NCBI GenBank assembly: GCA_016207825.1
Contig: JACQZI010000014.1
Coordinates: 1 to 64,000, forward strand
Direction of reading: 5' to 3'
Source: Planctomycetota bacterium
GTDB taxonomy: Bacteria > Planctomycetota > MHYJ01 > JACQXL01 > JACQZI01
DNA length: 64,000 nucleotides
Position numbers and translations under genes: made by a program. Under the pieces are notes generated by a model that searched no databases, had not been told where the DNA came from, and saw nothing but the letters and a program-made list of their open reading frames with translations. Shown here one piece after another: positions 28,163 to 36,845 of this stretch (position 1 is the first letter of the stretch; each line of letters opens with the position of its first letter).

Positions 28163-29305
28163 ATGCCAGCTGAAAAAGAAGCCGTTGAACAAGGAACGCC
28201 TCAAAACCTCAAGGATATAGAAAAGCTTTTTATCGCCTTGAGCAAGAACAAGGGCTCGGATTTGCATCTCAAGGCTAATTTAAAGCCGATTTTCCGTATT
28301 GCCACGGTGCCGCACGAAGCGGGACCTCGCGTTCTGGGCGATGCGGACGTCCAGCGCCTGATTTACGAAATTCTCTCGGAAAAGCAGAAAAAAGAATACG
28401 AACAGGAAGGCGATATCGACTTCGCTTATAATATCGAAGGCTGGGGCAGGTACAGGATAAACGTCTTCCGCGACAGGGGAAGCGTGGCGGTGGCGGTGCG
28501 CCGGGTGAATACGGAAATCCCCTCTTTCGAACAATTACACCTGCCACCGATACTAAAAAAAATAGCCCTGTTACAGGATGGGCTGATTATCGTTGCAGGC
28601 CCGACCGGTTCGGGCAAATCAACAACCCTTGCGTCTATTCTTCAATACATCAATAACAACCGCCGATGCCATATCATCACTATCGAAGACCCGATAGAAT
28701 ACCTGTTTAAGGATGTAAAATCATTCATTAACCAGCGCGAGGTCGGGCTGGATGTAAAAACATTCGCCTCGGCTTTAAAATACGTGGTCAGGCAAGACCC
28801 GGATGTAATAATGCTGGGAGAGATGCGCGACCCGGAAAGCCTGGAAGCAGGACTCATGGCCGCGGAAACCGGACACCTCGTTTTGGGAACGGTCCACGCC
28901 TCAAGCGCTTACCAGACTATTTCACGCATTCTGGACTTATTCCCGACTGAACGGCAGGAACAAATCCGCCAGGCACTTTCTTTTAACCTTAAATCAATCA
29001 TCTGCCAGAAATTGCTGCCCGGAGCAAAACCGGATGTCGCTCGGATGGTGCCCACGGTTGAAATATTGCTCAATAACCCCTCGACACAAAAACTCATCCA
29101 AGAAAAAGAGGACAAAAAGATACAGGAAGTCATCCGCGGCGCAGAAGAAGAAGGTATGCAGGATTTCAACCGTTCGCTCTTTAATCTTATCAACGAAGGG
29201 CTGATAAACAAGGAAGTGGCTTTCAAATATTCACCCAATGCCGAACAGTTAAAAATGTATCTGCAAGGCATCTTCCTTGATGACGAGCGTAAGATAATCG
29301 GCTAA
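28163..29305 (+). CDS. PilT/PilU-type twitching motility ATPase
   Basis: A 380-residue secretion-type ATPase that powers type IV pilus retraction. The N-domain has SKNKGSDLHLKANLKPIFRI; Walker A is GPTGSGKSTT (residues about 147-156), the Asp box IITIEDPIEY, Walker B DVIMLGEMRD and the His box GHLVLGTVHASS. Length fits PilT/PilU (about 345-380 residues). The prepilin peptidase gene at 61380-62288 supports a type IV pilus or related system. It has no Shine-Dalgarno and is probably leaderless. Confidence 0.92.
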   Translation: MPAEKEAVEQGTPQNLKDIEKLFIALSKNKGSDLHLKANLKPIFRIATVPHEAGPRVLGDADVQRLIYEILSEKQKKEYEQEGDIDFAYNIEGWGRYRINVFRDRGSVAVAVRRVNTEIPSFEQLHLPPILKKIALLQDGLIIVAGPTGSGKSTTLASILQYINNNRRCHIITIEDPIEYLFKDVKSFINQREVGLDVKTFASALKYVVRQDPDVIMLGEMRDPESLEAGLMAAETGHLVLGTVHASSAYQTISRILDLFPTERQEQIRQALSFNLKSIICQKLLPGAKPDVARMVPTVEILLNNPSTQKLIQEKEDKKIQEVIRGAEEEGMQDFNRSLFNLINEGLINKEVAFKYSPNAEQLKMYLQGIFLDDERKIIG

Positions 29306-29337
29306 ATAAATTACTTTCCGCTGGATTGCAATAATTC

Positions 29338-29366
29338 TTGAGCAAAGCGTTAAAATAGATTATCCT
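29338..29366 (+). promoter_or_regulatory. Putative promoter of lpxH
   Basis: TTGAGC at 29338-29343 and TATCCT at 29361-29366 (spacer 17). The ATG is 16 bases after the -10 box, so the leader is short and has no Shine-Dalgarno. Confidence 0.4.
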
Positions 29367-29382
29367 ACCATACATACAATAT

Positions 29383-30099
29383 ATGGATAAACATATTATC
29401 TTTTTGAGCGACGCGCATCTTTCCGTCGGCTATCCGCAGCGGACGGCAAAGATGCTGGATTTCATGCTTTCCCCGGAATTCCGCTCGGCTGCAAGAATCT
29501 ATATCCTGGGCGACCTTTTCGATTTCTGGATAGGGCCCAAACATATAGAACTGGTTGATTATCAGGATATACTTTCCGCCTTACGAAAACGCACCAAAGA
29601 TGGGCAACAGATTAATTTCATCTACGGCAACCGCGATTTCCTGGTAGATAAGTCTTTTGCCAAGGCTACCGGGGTAAAGATATTAGGCGACAGCGCTGAT
29701 TCACAACTGGATGGCAAAAAAGCATGGCTAACGCACGGAGACCTGTTATGCACCCTTGATAAAGGTTATAAGAGTTATCGCCGGCTGGCGAGGAGCAAAC
29801 TCATTAAAGCCGCTTATAAAAGTATCCCTCAAAAAGCAAGTTACGGAATAGGCAAATCCTTGCGCGGGCTTTCCACCCATCTGGTAAAACAAAAGCCCGA
29901 CCCGGAAAGAAATATCACGCCAAAAGCAGTCGAGGCAACTTTTAAAAAAGGATATGATATTATCATCTGCGGACACGTCCACCGCAACGGCGAGGAAAGC
30001 TATCCGGGCGGCAAAACGCTTTATACATTAGGTTCATTCGGTGAAGGCGGGCATTACCTGGTTTACAAAAACGGCTTTTTAAAGCCATCGGTATTCTGA
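29383..30099 (+). CDS. lpxH: UDP-2,3-diacylglucosamine diphosphatase (LpxH-like)
   Basis: A 238-residue calcineurin-type metallophosphoesterase. Metal ligands are in FLSDAHL (residues 5-11), LGDLFDFW (about 41-48), GNRDFL (about 82-87), LTHGDLLC and CGHVHRNG. The spacing and the basic helical insertion of about 45 residues match LpxH, which cleaves UDP-diacylglucosamine to lipid X in lipid A synthesis at the inner membrane. This implies lipopolysaccharide and therefore a diderm cell. A related LpxH2-like phosphatase cannot be excluded. Confidence 0.85.
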   Translation: MDKHIIFLSDAHLSVGYPQRTAKMLDFMLSPEFRSAARIYILGDLFDFWIGPKHIELVDYQDILSALRKRTKDGQQINFIYGNRDFLVDKSFAKATGVKILGDSADSQLDGKKAWLTHGDLLCTLDKGYKSYRRLARSKLIKAAYKSIPQKASYGIGKSLRGLSTHLVKQKPDPERNITPKAVEATFKKGYDIIICGHVHRNGEESYPGGKTLYTLGSFGEGGHYLVYKNGFLKPSVF

Positions 30100-30128
30100 A
30101 GCTTCCATCCCGAAAAGCCAAGAGAATA

Positions 30129-30157
30129 TTTACAAAGCATATCTAAAATGATATGAT
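30129..30157 (+). promoter_or_regulatory. Leaderless promoter of rimO
   Basis: TTTACA at 30129-30134 and TATGAT at 30152-30157 (spacer 17). The -10 box covers an in-frame ATG at 30153 and ends seven bases before the ATG at 30165. Confidence 0.6.
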
Positions 30158-30164
30158 TCCCCCC

Positions 30165-31505
30165 ATGAAAACGGTCGGATTTATCAGCCTGGGATGCCCC
30201 AAAAACCTGGTGGATTCAGAAGTAATGTTGGGTGCTTTAGAAAAAGCCGATTACAAAATAGTATCTGATGGCCAACCGGCTGATATTTTCATCATTAATA
30301 CATGCTGTTTTATCAAGGATGCCACCGAAGAATCGGAAAGCATTATAAGGCAGGCGCTAGCGCTCAAAAATGAAGGCAAATATAAAAAGGTGGTAGTTGC
30401 CGGATGTTTGCCACAACGCGTGGGCGATACGCTTAAGGATAAATATAAAGCAGATGCATGGCTGGGCTCTTTCGGAAGAGACGAAATTGTTAACCTTTTA
30501 CGCAAACTTTCCGTTGCGGAAAAACCGGTCAATGCCGTTCCTCACGTTCCTGAAGCGGCTAGGATTGATAACCAGCGATGGCGTTTCACCCCAAAACATT
30601 TCGCTTATTTAAGGATTGCTGAGGGATGCGATAACCGATGCACTTATTGCGTGATTCCGCGCTTCCACGGGCGTTACCGCAGCAAACCCATGCCGGAAAT
30701 AATCAAGGAAGCCGAAAAGCTGGCAAAAGACGGCGTTAAAGAAATCAATCTTATCGCCCAGGATACCACTTATTACGGAAAGGATTTATATGGAAAATCC
30801 AAATTAGCCGAATTACTGAGGAAACTAGCGGGTGTTAAAGGGGTAGAATGGATACGGGTTCTTTATACCAATCCGCGCTATTTTACAGATGATTTAATAA
30901 ACGAAATAGCCGTGAATAAGAAGGTGGTTAAATATATTGATATTCCGATACAGCATATCAGCGATAACATACTTCGTAAAATGGGCAGGGGGATAAAAGG
31001 CAAAGATATAATCGAACTCATAACCAAATTGCGTAAAAAGATAAAAGGACTGTTCTTAAGAACGTCAATAATCGTCGGATTCCCCGGCGAGACAGAAAAA
31101 GATTTTAACGAACTTATGGATTTCCTGAACAAAGCCAAATTCGAGCGTCTGGGGGCTTTTATATATTCTCCGGAAGAAGGCACGCCGGCTTTCGGCTTTG
31201 AGAAACAAATCACGGAACAGCTTAAGGCAAAACGACTTGACACTCTCATGCGCACCCAGCAAAAAATCGCCTTTGGTTTTAACTGGAAACTAAAAGGAAA
31301 GATTATCCCCGCCATTATCGACAGCCGGGAAGGCGGATATTTTATCGGGCGGATTTACGGAGACGCCCCGGAAGTGGACGGGAATATCTTTATAAAGCCG
31401 GCAAAACAAGGCGGGAAAAGCTTGAGGACAGGCGCCATATATAATATACTGGTCACGGGTTCCAAGGGATATGATTTGACAGGAGCACTTTATGAATCTT
31501 GCTAA
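30165..31505 (+). CDS. rimO: Ribosomal protein S12 methylthiotransferase
   Basis: A 446-residue radical SAM methylthiotransferase that modifies an aspartate of ribosomal protein S12. The UPF0004 domain begins VGFISLGCPKNLVDSE, with further cysteines in NTCCF and VVAGCLPQR. The radical SAM motif C-x3-C-x2-C is CDNRCTYCVIPRFHG (about residues 156-170). A TRAM domain occupies the last 65 residues. RimO is favoured over MiaB by GCPKNLVDSE. The start at 30165 is chosen because the in-frame ATG at 30153 lies inside the promoter. It overlaps pgsA by 14 bases. Confidence 0.95.
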   Translation: MKTVGFISLGCPKNLVDSEVMLGALEKADYKIVSDGQPADIFIINTCCFIKDATEESESIIRQALALKNEGKYKKVVVAGCLPQRVGDTLKDKYKADAWLGSFGRDEIVNLLRKLSVAEKPVNAVPHVPEAARIDNQRWRFTPKHFAYLRIAEGCDNRCTYCVIPRFHGRYRSKPMPEIIKEAEKLAKDGVKEINLIAQDTTYYGKDLYGKSKLAELLRKLAGVKGVEWIRVLYTNPRYFTDDLINEIAVNKKVVKYIDIPIQHISDNILRKMGRGIKGKDIIELITKLRKKIKGLFLRTSIIVGFPGETEKDFNELMDFLNKAKFERLGAFIYSPEEGTPAFGFEKQITEQLKAKRLDTLMRTQQKIAFGFNWKLKGKIIPAIIDSREGGYFIGRIYGDAPEVDGNIFIKPAKQGGKSLRTGAIYNILVTGSKGYDLTGALYESC

Positions 31506-32088
31506 CCGTTTGACACTAAGCCGCTTGTTTATTTCAATCATTTATTTTGTGATAATATTCTTTGCTTATAAAGACGGCGTTTTCCATACGGCATTGATAA
31601 ATTGCGCCCTGGGCCTTTTTGCTATAGCGCTCCTGACCGATGTATTAGACGGCTATATTGCCCGGCGGTATAAAATGGTAACCAATTTCGGCAGGATTGC
31701 CGACCCGTTCATAGATAAAGTACTGGTCTGCGGGACTTTCGTATTTTTTGTCAGCTGGGCTCCCATGCAATATTTCATGCCGGCCTGGATGTTGGTAATA
31801 ATTTTAGGGCGTGAATTCCTGGTCAGCGCGTTAAGGGCTTTTGCCGAGTCAAAAGGCATCGCTTTCGGCAGCTCTTTGTGGGGCCAGCATAAAATGACAA
31901 CTCAAAGCCTGACGATAATCTGGGCCCTGATTTATTGGGGACACCTGGCAAGAAGACCCGACCTGCTTCCGGCATCGGCGGTCATATTAAAAGCTTTCAT
32001 CTGGCTTACCCTAATCACAACCATTATTTCCGGCCTTTCATATATACTAGCTTTCTATAAATTATCACGTCAGGTTAAACAGGATTAA
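31492..32088 (+). CDS. pgsA: CDP-diacylglycerol-glycerol-3-phosphate 3-phosphatidyltransferase
   Basis: A 198-residue integral membrane enzyme for the first committed step of phosphatidylglycerol synthesis. The CDP-alcohol phosphotransferase motif (D-x2-D-G-x2-A-R-x8-G-x3-D-x3-D) is complete in DVLDGYIARRYKMVTNFG followed by RIADPFIDK. Four to five membrane helices are visible. A GGAG site lies inside the end of rimO. It is followed after eight bases by pgpA, which encodes the next enzyme of the pathway. Confidence 0.93.
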   Translation: MNLANRLTLSRLFISIIYFVIIFFAYKDGVFHTALINCALGLFAIALLTDVLDGYIARRYKMVTNFGRIADPFIDKVLVCGTFVFFVSWAPMQYFMPAWMLVIILGREFLVSALRAFAESKGIAFGSSLWGQHKMTTQSLTIIWALIYWGHLARRPDLLPASAVILKAFIWLTLITTIISGLSYILAFYKLSRQVKQD

Positions 32089-32096
32089 CCGAATCA

Positions 32097-32609
32097 ATGA
32101 AGAATTTCATTTTAAAAGGACTGGTCAGCGCCGCTTACACAGGTTATTTCCCATGGATCGGCGGGACAATCGGAACGATTTTTGCGGTCGATATTTACCT
32201 TATCTGTTACGGATTCATAAATATGCCTTATAAAGAATATCTTATAAGCGGCGCCGGCGTATTGTTTTTTTCCATCATCTGCCTTTTAACCGGGAAATGG
32301 GCGGAAAAATATTACGGCAAAAAGGATCCCAAGCCATTCGTGCTGGATGAATTTGCCGGTTATTTCCTATCGGTATTCATGATAAACCTTTCGGATATGC
32401 CGGCTTTGTCAGTTATCACCTCCTTTATACTTTTCAGGTTTTTTGATGTGCTTAAGCCTTTCCCGGCAAAACAAGCGGAAAGACTAAACGGCGGAATAGG
32501 TATTGTCACGGATGATTTAATCGCGGGTTTTTATGCCAATATTTTAACCAGAATACTGCTGTCTATGCCGTGGTTTATAAAACTTGACCCCTCTTCATAT
32601 ATTTTGTAA
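32097..32609 (+). CDS. pgpA: Phosphatidylglycerophosphatase A
   Basis: A 170-residue membrane protein of the PgpA family, which dephosphorylates phosphatidylglycerophosphate to phosphatidylglycerol. The N-terminal TGYFPWIGGTIGT and the acidic LDEFAGYF (about residues 82-89) are family motifs; three to four helices are present. Position directly after pgsA supports the assignment, since the two act in sequence. Confidence 0.9.
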   Translation: MKNFILKGLVSAAYTGYFPWIGGTIGTIFAVDIYLICYGFINMPYKEYLISGAGVLFFSIICLLTGKWAEKYYGKKDPKPFVLDEFAGYFLSVFMINLSDMPALSVITSFILFRFFDVLKPFPAKQAERLNGGIGIVTDDLIAGFYANILTRILLSMPWFIKLDPSSYIL

Positions 32610-32621
32610 TGTTTAAATATT

Positions 32622-34265
32622 ATGCCAACAGGTGAATCGCGTAAATTTAAAAGCGGTATTTATAAAAATCCTGCAAAATCAACCATACGCCGCACTAAAA
32701 CAGTGGTTTTACCGCGGGCAAGCGAAGACGGGACCGAACAACCAAAGTATGTTTCATTAAAACCTAGAGGTTTGCCGTTAGGCTTAAAATACGCCCTCTT
32801 AACCGCGTTGGCAATCACCATCGCCATAATCATCGTGGTAATTATTTCCTATGTCTCAATCCGGAACGAAGTGGAAGACCAGATAAACGAATCAGGTATC
32901 ATGCTAACCAATGTATTATCAGGTTTTGATGTGGAATTCTGGAAAGATGCCCAAAAGAACAATAAAATGGAGCAGATTAAAGCAGCTAATGTCATCAATT
33001 TTCTTGTCACGGAAGAAAAAGGGGCAGACGTATTTTTAGTCGCCTCATTAAAACCACCGCAACAATATAAACTTGAAAACGACCGGTCATTAAAAATCAC
33101 ACCGGATGATATAGAAATCAGGGAACTGGATTATTCGGAGCAAACCGGTGAAACCGACCGTATAAGAACCCGAGCTTACCGCAAAGAGCTTTTGGACAAA
33201 AGCGGAAAAGGAACAGACCATTATATCACATTGTTCATTTCAGCTCGTAAAATCGACGAGGTTTTAAACAGCCTGTTTATAATATTTTTATTGCCGGCAT
33301 TCCTGGCAATCGCCATCGGCGCCGGACTCGGATTATGGATGGCATCCCAGGTAACCAAACCTATCAAAAACCTCATTGATGACATGGAAGAAGTCAGCGG
33401 CGGCAACCTGGAACACCAGTCGACCGTATCTTCACAGGATGAAATCGGCGTATTAACCAAGGTTTTTAACCGGATGACCAACAGCCTGAAAGCGGCGCAT
33501 GACAAGGAATTGGAGGCAAAAGCACTTGAACATGAACTAAACATTGCCCATGAAATACAGGCAAATCTTTTGCCTAAGAAAATACCGGAAATACCGGGTT
33601 ATGATATCGCGACATATTACAGAGCAAGCAAGGAAGTGGGCGGCGATTATTACGATATCATCAATATCGACGAATCCAACATCGGAATCATCGTAGCTGA
33701 TGTTTCCGGCAAAGGGATTCCCGGCTCGATGGTCATGACCATGGCACGCAGCCTGGTGCGCATGGAAGCCGGGCGTAATCCTTCCGCCGCGGATACCCTG
33801 ATAAAAGTAAACCGTATCATGGCGACCGATATACGGCGCGGGATGTTCGTCACAGCCCTTTACATCGTGTTAAATATCAAAAACCATACCGCCCTGGTAA
33901 GCAGCGCCGGCCATAACCCGCTTGTCATCTGGCGCAAAAAATTAAATAAACATGAATTGGTTAACCCTAACGGGATAGCTCTGGGCTTTGACCGCGGCCC
34001 TGTTTTTGAGCGAACTATTAAAGAAGTCACGATTAACCTGAGCTGGGGCGACCGCCTGGTCGGCTATACCGACGGCGTGGTGGAATCAATGAACCAGCAT
34101 GATGAGGAATTCGGCTCAGAACGATTCTACAACCTGGTTAACCGGCTGGGCGAAATAGAATCCCGGTTGTTCATAAACAAAGTAATGGAAGAAATTGATG
34201 CGCATCAGGGCAATGCGCCCCAACATGACGATATAACACTTATCTCTTGTAAATTCAGCGGATGA
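32622..34265 (+). CDS. RsbU-like membrane PP2C phosphatase with HAMP domain
   Basis: A 547-residue sensor phosphatase. Membrane helices lie at about residues 52-74 and 214-240 and enclose an extracytoplasmic sensor region. A HAMP domain (KPIKNLIDDMEEVSGGNL) and a coiled-coil follow. The catalytic SpoIIE/PP2C domain spans about 325-547 (ASKEVGGDYYDI, IIVADVSGKGIPGSMVMTMA, SSAGHNPLVIW, YTDGVVESM, HDDITLISCKF). It should dephosphorylate the STAS antagonist encoded two genes downstream, releasing a sigma factor from the kinase. Same operon and order (phosphatase, kinase, antagonist). Confidence 0.93.
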   Translation: MPTGESRKFKSGIYKNPAKSTIRRTKTVVLPRASEDGTEQPKYVSLKPRGLPLGLKYALLTALAITIAIIIVVIISYVSIRNEVEDQINESGIMLTNVLSGFDVEFWKDAQKNNKMEQIKAANVINFLVTEEKGADVFLVASLKPPQQYKLENDRSLKITPDDIEIRELDYSEQTGETDRIRTRAYRKELLDKSGKGTDHYITLFISARKIDEVLNSLFIIFLLPAFLAIAIGAGLGLWMASQVTKPIKNLIDDMEEVSGGNLEHQSTVSSQDEIGVLTKVFNRMTNSLKAAHDKELEAKALEHELNIAHEIQANLLPKKIPEIPGYDIATYYRASKEVGGDYYDIINIDESNIGIIVADVSGKGIPGSMVMTMARSLVRMEAGRNPSAADTLIKVNRIMATDIRRGMFVTALYIVLNIKNHTALVSSAGHNPLVIWRKKLNKHELVNPNGIALGFDRGPVFERTIKEVTINLSWGDRLVGYTDGVVESMNQHDEEFGSERFYNLVNRLGEIESRLFINKVMEEIDAHQGNAPQHDDITLISCKFSG

Positions 34266-34288
34266 ACTTAAAAAGGAGAACTTGAATT

Positions 34289-34771
34289 ATGAGCGATGAA
34301 GCAAGAGGAAATACGTTAAGGAAACAGTTACCGGATAAGGATAAATACCAAGACAGGCTGATAATCACCAGCGATTTGAAGCTGCTTTACCTGGTCAGGC
34401 AGTTTGTCGTCAATTTTATGCGCCAGATTCCCCTGCCAGCCGATTATGAAAACCGGCTCGTCTTGGCGGTTGATGAAGCCGTCAGCAATATCATAGAACA
34501 CGCTTACGAATCAAAAACCGATGGTTATATCGACATACAAATAGCCAGGAACGAAAAAGAAATTTCTTTCAGTATTACGGACTGGGGGAAGCCTTTTAAC
34601 CCCAATAGAGTCAAAAAACCTGATATAGCAAAATCTATCAAAGCCGGAGCCAAAGGCGGCTTGGGCATCTTCCTGATGAAGCAAATAATGGATGAAGTAA
34701 AATATACTTTTAAAAGTGGACAAAATCATTTGTATTTAGTAAAGTATCTGGCTTTGCAAAAGGAGGCATAA
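34289..34771 (+). CDS. RsbW-like anti-sigma serine/threonine kinase
   Basis: A 160-residue GHKL ATPase. The N box is VDEAVSNIIEHAY (about residues 55-67), G1 is DWGKPF and G2 is GAKGGLGIFLMKQ. Small stand-alone kinases of this type bind and inhibit a sigma factor and phosphorylate a STAS antagonist. AAAAGGAG precedes the start. No sigma gene lies in this operon, so the target is elsewhere or the module controls something other than transcription. Confidence 0.9.
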   Translation: MSDEARGNTLRKQLPDKDKYQDRLIITSDLKLLYLVRQFVVNFMRQIPLPADYENRLVLAVDEAVSNIIEHAYESKTDGYIDIQIARNEKEISFSITDWGKPFNPNRVKKPDIAKSIKAGAKGGLGIFLMKQIMDEVKYTFKSGQNHLYLVKYLALQKEA

Positions 34772-34772
34772 T

Positions 34773-35126
34773 ATGGGCGACTTTCAAATCAATACGCAAA
34801 AATTATCAGATGGAATAACATCTATTTCGGTAAAAGGATTCCTGGATGCCTATACCTACAGCGAATTCGAGCAAACTATTAATAATCTTTTTAACCAGAA
34901 ACAGTATAAATTAGTCGTTGACCTGTCAAACGTGGATTATATCTCGAGCGCCGGAGCGGGTGTTTTTATCGGCGCCATCGGCCTGGCGCAGGAAAACAAC
35001 GGTAATATTATCATCATCCGCCCCAAACCGGGCGTAAAGGAAGTCTTCGACCTTCTGGGCCTTTCCCAGATTTTTACCATTACCAATAACCTGGAAGCCG
35101 CCATAAAGACTTTAACGGGAAAATAA
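34773..35126 (+). CDS. STAS-domain anti-sigma factor antagonist (RsbV/SpoIIAA-like)
   Basis: A 117-residue STAS protein. The phosphorylatable serine is in VDYISSAGAGVFIGA (about residues 52-66). It starts one base after the kinase gene, with AAAGGAGG just upstream, so the two are translationally linked. Expected to cycle between phosphorylated and free forms under the kinase and the PP2C phosphatase. Confidence 0.92.
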   Translation: MGDFQINTQKLSDGITSISVKGFLDAYTYSEFEQTINNLFNQKQYKLVVDLSNVDYISSAGAGVFIGAIGLAQENNGNIIIIRPKPGVKEVFDLLGLSQIFTITNNLEAAIKTLTGK

Positions 35127-35136
35127 ACTCAGCATA

Positions 35137-35610
35137 ATGCGCCCTCGTTATTACTTGGTAAGCGCCTGCCTGGCAGGAATAAATTCCCGCTATGATGGTT
35201 CTTCCGTATTAAATCGATTCCTTTATCGCCGACTTAAAGACAAGCCCTTGCTGATTGTCTGCCCCGAATTATCCGGAGGGTTACCCGTTCCCAGGCCGCC
35301 GGTTCAGATTACCGGCAAAAACAGCGCCAACACTTACAGCGGAAAATCTGTCTGGGAAAACAAAGCGCGATTAACCTCCGTAAAAGGAAAAGATTTTACC
35401 AAAGCTTTCCTTAAAGGCTGTAAAAGAATCAATAAGCTGTTGAAAGTGGTCAAAATAAAATCGGCTTTCATTAAAGCGCGCAGCCCATCCTGCGGAAACG
35501 GATTTGTCTATAACCGAAACCTAAAAACAGGCAAAGTAGAATTAGTCAAAGGGGACGGTGTTTTTACCCATATGCTAAAAAAGCGGAAAATTCCGGTTAA
35601 GGCTTTTTAG
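35137..35610 (+). CDS. DUF523 family protein
   Basis: A 157-residue protein of the DUF523 family, with YLVSACLAGINSRYDGSS at the N-terminus, CPELSGGLPVPRPP and ARSPSCGNGFVYN. Conserved cysteines suggest a metal or cluster site; no function is established to my knowledge. It follows the STAS gene by ten bases. Its 3' end overlaps the convergent thymidylate-synthase-like gene by 14 bases. Confidence 0.88.
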   Translation: MRPRYYLVSACLAGINSRYDGSSVLNRFLYRRLKDKPLLIVCPELSGGLPVPRPPVQITGKNSANTYSGKSVWENKARLTSVKGKDFTKAFLKGCKRINKLLKVVKIKSAFIKARSPSCGNGFVYNRNLKTGKVELVKGDGVFTHMLKKRKIPVKAF

Positions 35611-36430
35611 CCGGCTGGGATTGGATGCTTTTGCCTTCCTTCTTGGTCCTTTGCTTCGCGTATTCCCAGGTATATTCATAAAGGTGCAGGCCCTTGCTGG
35701 CGGCGAATATCTCTCCGTCTTCCACGCCGATTTCGGAAGCCATGTATTCTTTCAGAAGCTGCAATCCGGCCAGGTTGGAAGGCGTTCCCGCCCATAAATC
35801 CCATGAGCGGAAATACAGCATGAAATGCAGCTTGCCGTAGCGAATCCTTGTATCAATAATGCGCAGGCACGGCGGGTCAACCAGTTTGATATCAGAAGGC
35901 ATGCCTATTTCCATGGTCGCCTGGTTCGTCCCGTAGCCGTGTGTCTTGTAGATTTTTATCACCTCTTCTATCTGGTTGACGTTAAGCGGCATCTCTTTGA
36001 ACATCTTACCCCGCTCCACTTCCCCGAAAGCTTTCGGGGGGACGATAGGGAGTCCCTGCCTTTCAGGCAGGGCGCCTGCCTCCGGCACCTTGACGCGCGG
36101 GTCGACCAGCCGCTCCCCGTAGGTATAATCCTCACCCTCTTGCTTCACTCCGGTCAAGAGGTAATTCATGTATTGCTCGACATATTCCATGGAACTGGGC
36201 GCGGGAATGGATGAGCCTTCCGGCATTAAAGGTATTATCGGGCGGTGACCGGGCTTTTTGACCTGTATAACCACATAATCAAATTCAAGCCTTCTCTGGC
36301 CGGTAAAACTGCCCCGATCAATGGTGTAAACATGGCCGTAATCGAGTATTTTATCCACGCACTGGAACCAGGCATCATCAAGGTTAAAAGCTTCGATAAA
36401 AACAGGCTTCATCTGGCTTGACGGCGTCAT
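35597..36430 (-). CDS. Thymidylate synthase-like protein (archaeal type)
   Basis: A 277-residue protein related to the ThyA fold. FNLDDAWFQCVDKIL, GSFTGQRRLEFDYVV, DPPCLRIIDTRI (presumed catalytic cysteine), YFRSWDLWAGTPSNLAGLQL and SKGLHLYEY match the archaeal-type thymidylate synthase group. The reaction would be methylation of dUMP, but nucleotide specificity is unproven. Residues about 113-145 (PERQGLPIVPPKAFGE and flanks) look like an insertion and are encoded by a perfect DNA palindrome plus a hairpin at 36022-36072. CGGAGAA precedes the ATG. Confidence 0.8.
   Translation of the reverse strand: MTPSSQMKPVFIEAFNLDDAWFQCVDKILDYGHVYTIDRGSFTGQRRLEFDYVVIQVKKPGHRPIIPLMPEGSSIPAPSSMEYVEQYMNYLLTGVKQEGEDYTYGERLVDPRVKVPEAGALPERQGLPIVPPKAFGEVERGKMFKEMPLNVNQIEEVIKIYKTHGYGTNQATMEIGMPSDIKLVDPPCLRIIDTRIRYGKLHFMLYFRSWDLWAGTPSNLAGLQLLKEYMASEIGVEDGEIFAASKGLHLYEYTWEYAKQRTKKEGKSIQSQPAKKP
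36022..36072. repeat. Composite palindromic element inside the thymidylate-synthase-like gene
   Basis: An 18-bp perfect palindrome, CCCCGAAAGCTTTCGGGG (36022-36039), is followed by an 8-bp hairpin, CCCTGCCT-TTC-AGGCAGGG (36054-36072). The reading frame stays open through both. Confidence 0.7.
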
Positions 36431-36448
36431 AAATATTCTCCGTATTAA

Positions 36449-36844
36449 TCAGCGCAGTTCTTCGTTTAAGTACGCTTTCAATTCTTCCCCGTGCTTCAAG
36501 ATTTCATCGACATCAATCTCTTTTTTAGGGGAAAGTATATACGAAAAAACATAATGATTCTCAATTGGATAAGGGATAAGGAACATAAAAAGGTCAAAAG
36601 GGAAAATATGGATGAAGGGCGGGCTTACCGGCGCCAGGTTTGTCTGCGTTTCGTAGCCGTCTTTTTGCAGGATTACCTGCCTGGTCCCGTAATAGGTAAA
36701 AGGGAACGTATGGGGCGTCACACCTATTTCCTGCGAATCGACAATCAACTTCGCCCCCTCGGGCTGCGAACGGATGGTTATCTGGCGGTTCGCGCACCCG
36801 GCAAAGATAACCAGCACACTTAAGATTATAATAATACGCTTCAT
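36449..36844 (-). CDS. PEGA-domain lipoprotein
   Basis: A 131-residue lipoprotein with a lipobox VIFAGC near residue 16. A PEGA-type repeat (ITIRSQPEGAKLIVDSQEIG then TPHTFPFTYYGTRQVIL) follows; such domains are thought to bind cell-envelope components. The ATG at 36844 comes one base after the rluB stop, giving coupled translation; an upstream in-frame start at 36889 would overlap rluB and is rejected. Last gene of the ruvB-rluB unit. Confidence 0.82.
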   Translation of the reverse strand: MKRIIIILSVLVIFAGCANRQITIRSQPEGAKLIVDSQEIGVTPHTFPFTYYGTRQVILQKDGYETQTNLAPVSPPFIHIFPFDLFMFLIPYPIENHYVFSYILSPKKEIDVDEILKHGEELKAYLNEELR

Positions 36845-36845
36845 A

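Noticed and set aside
30153-30165. Upstream ATG of rimO as the true start
   Set aside because: It lies inside the -10 box; the ATG at 30165 gives the normal RimO N-terminus.
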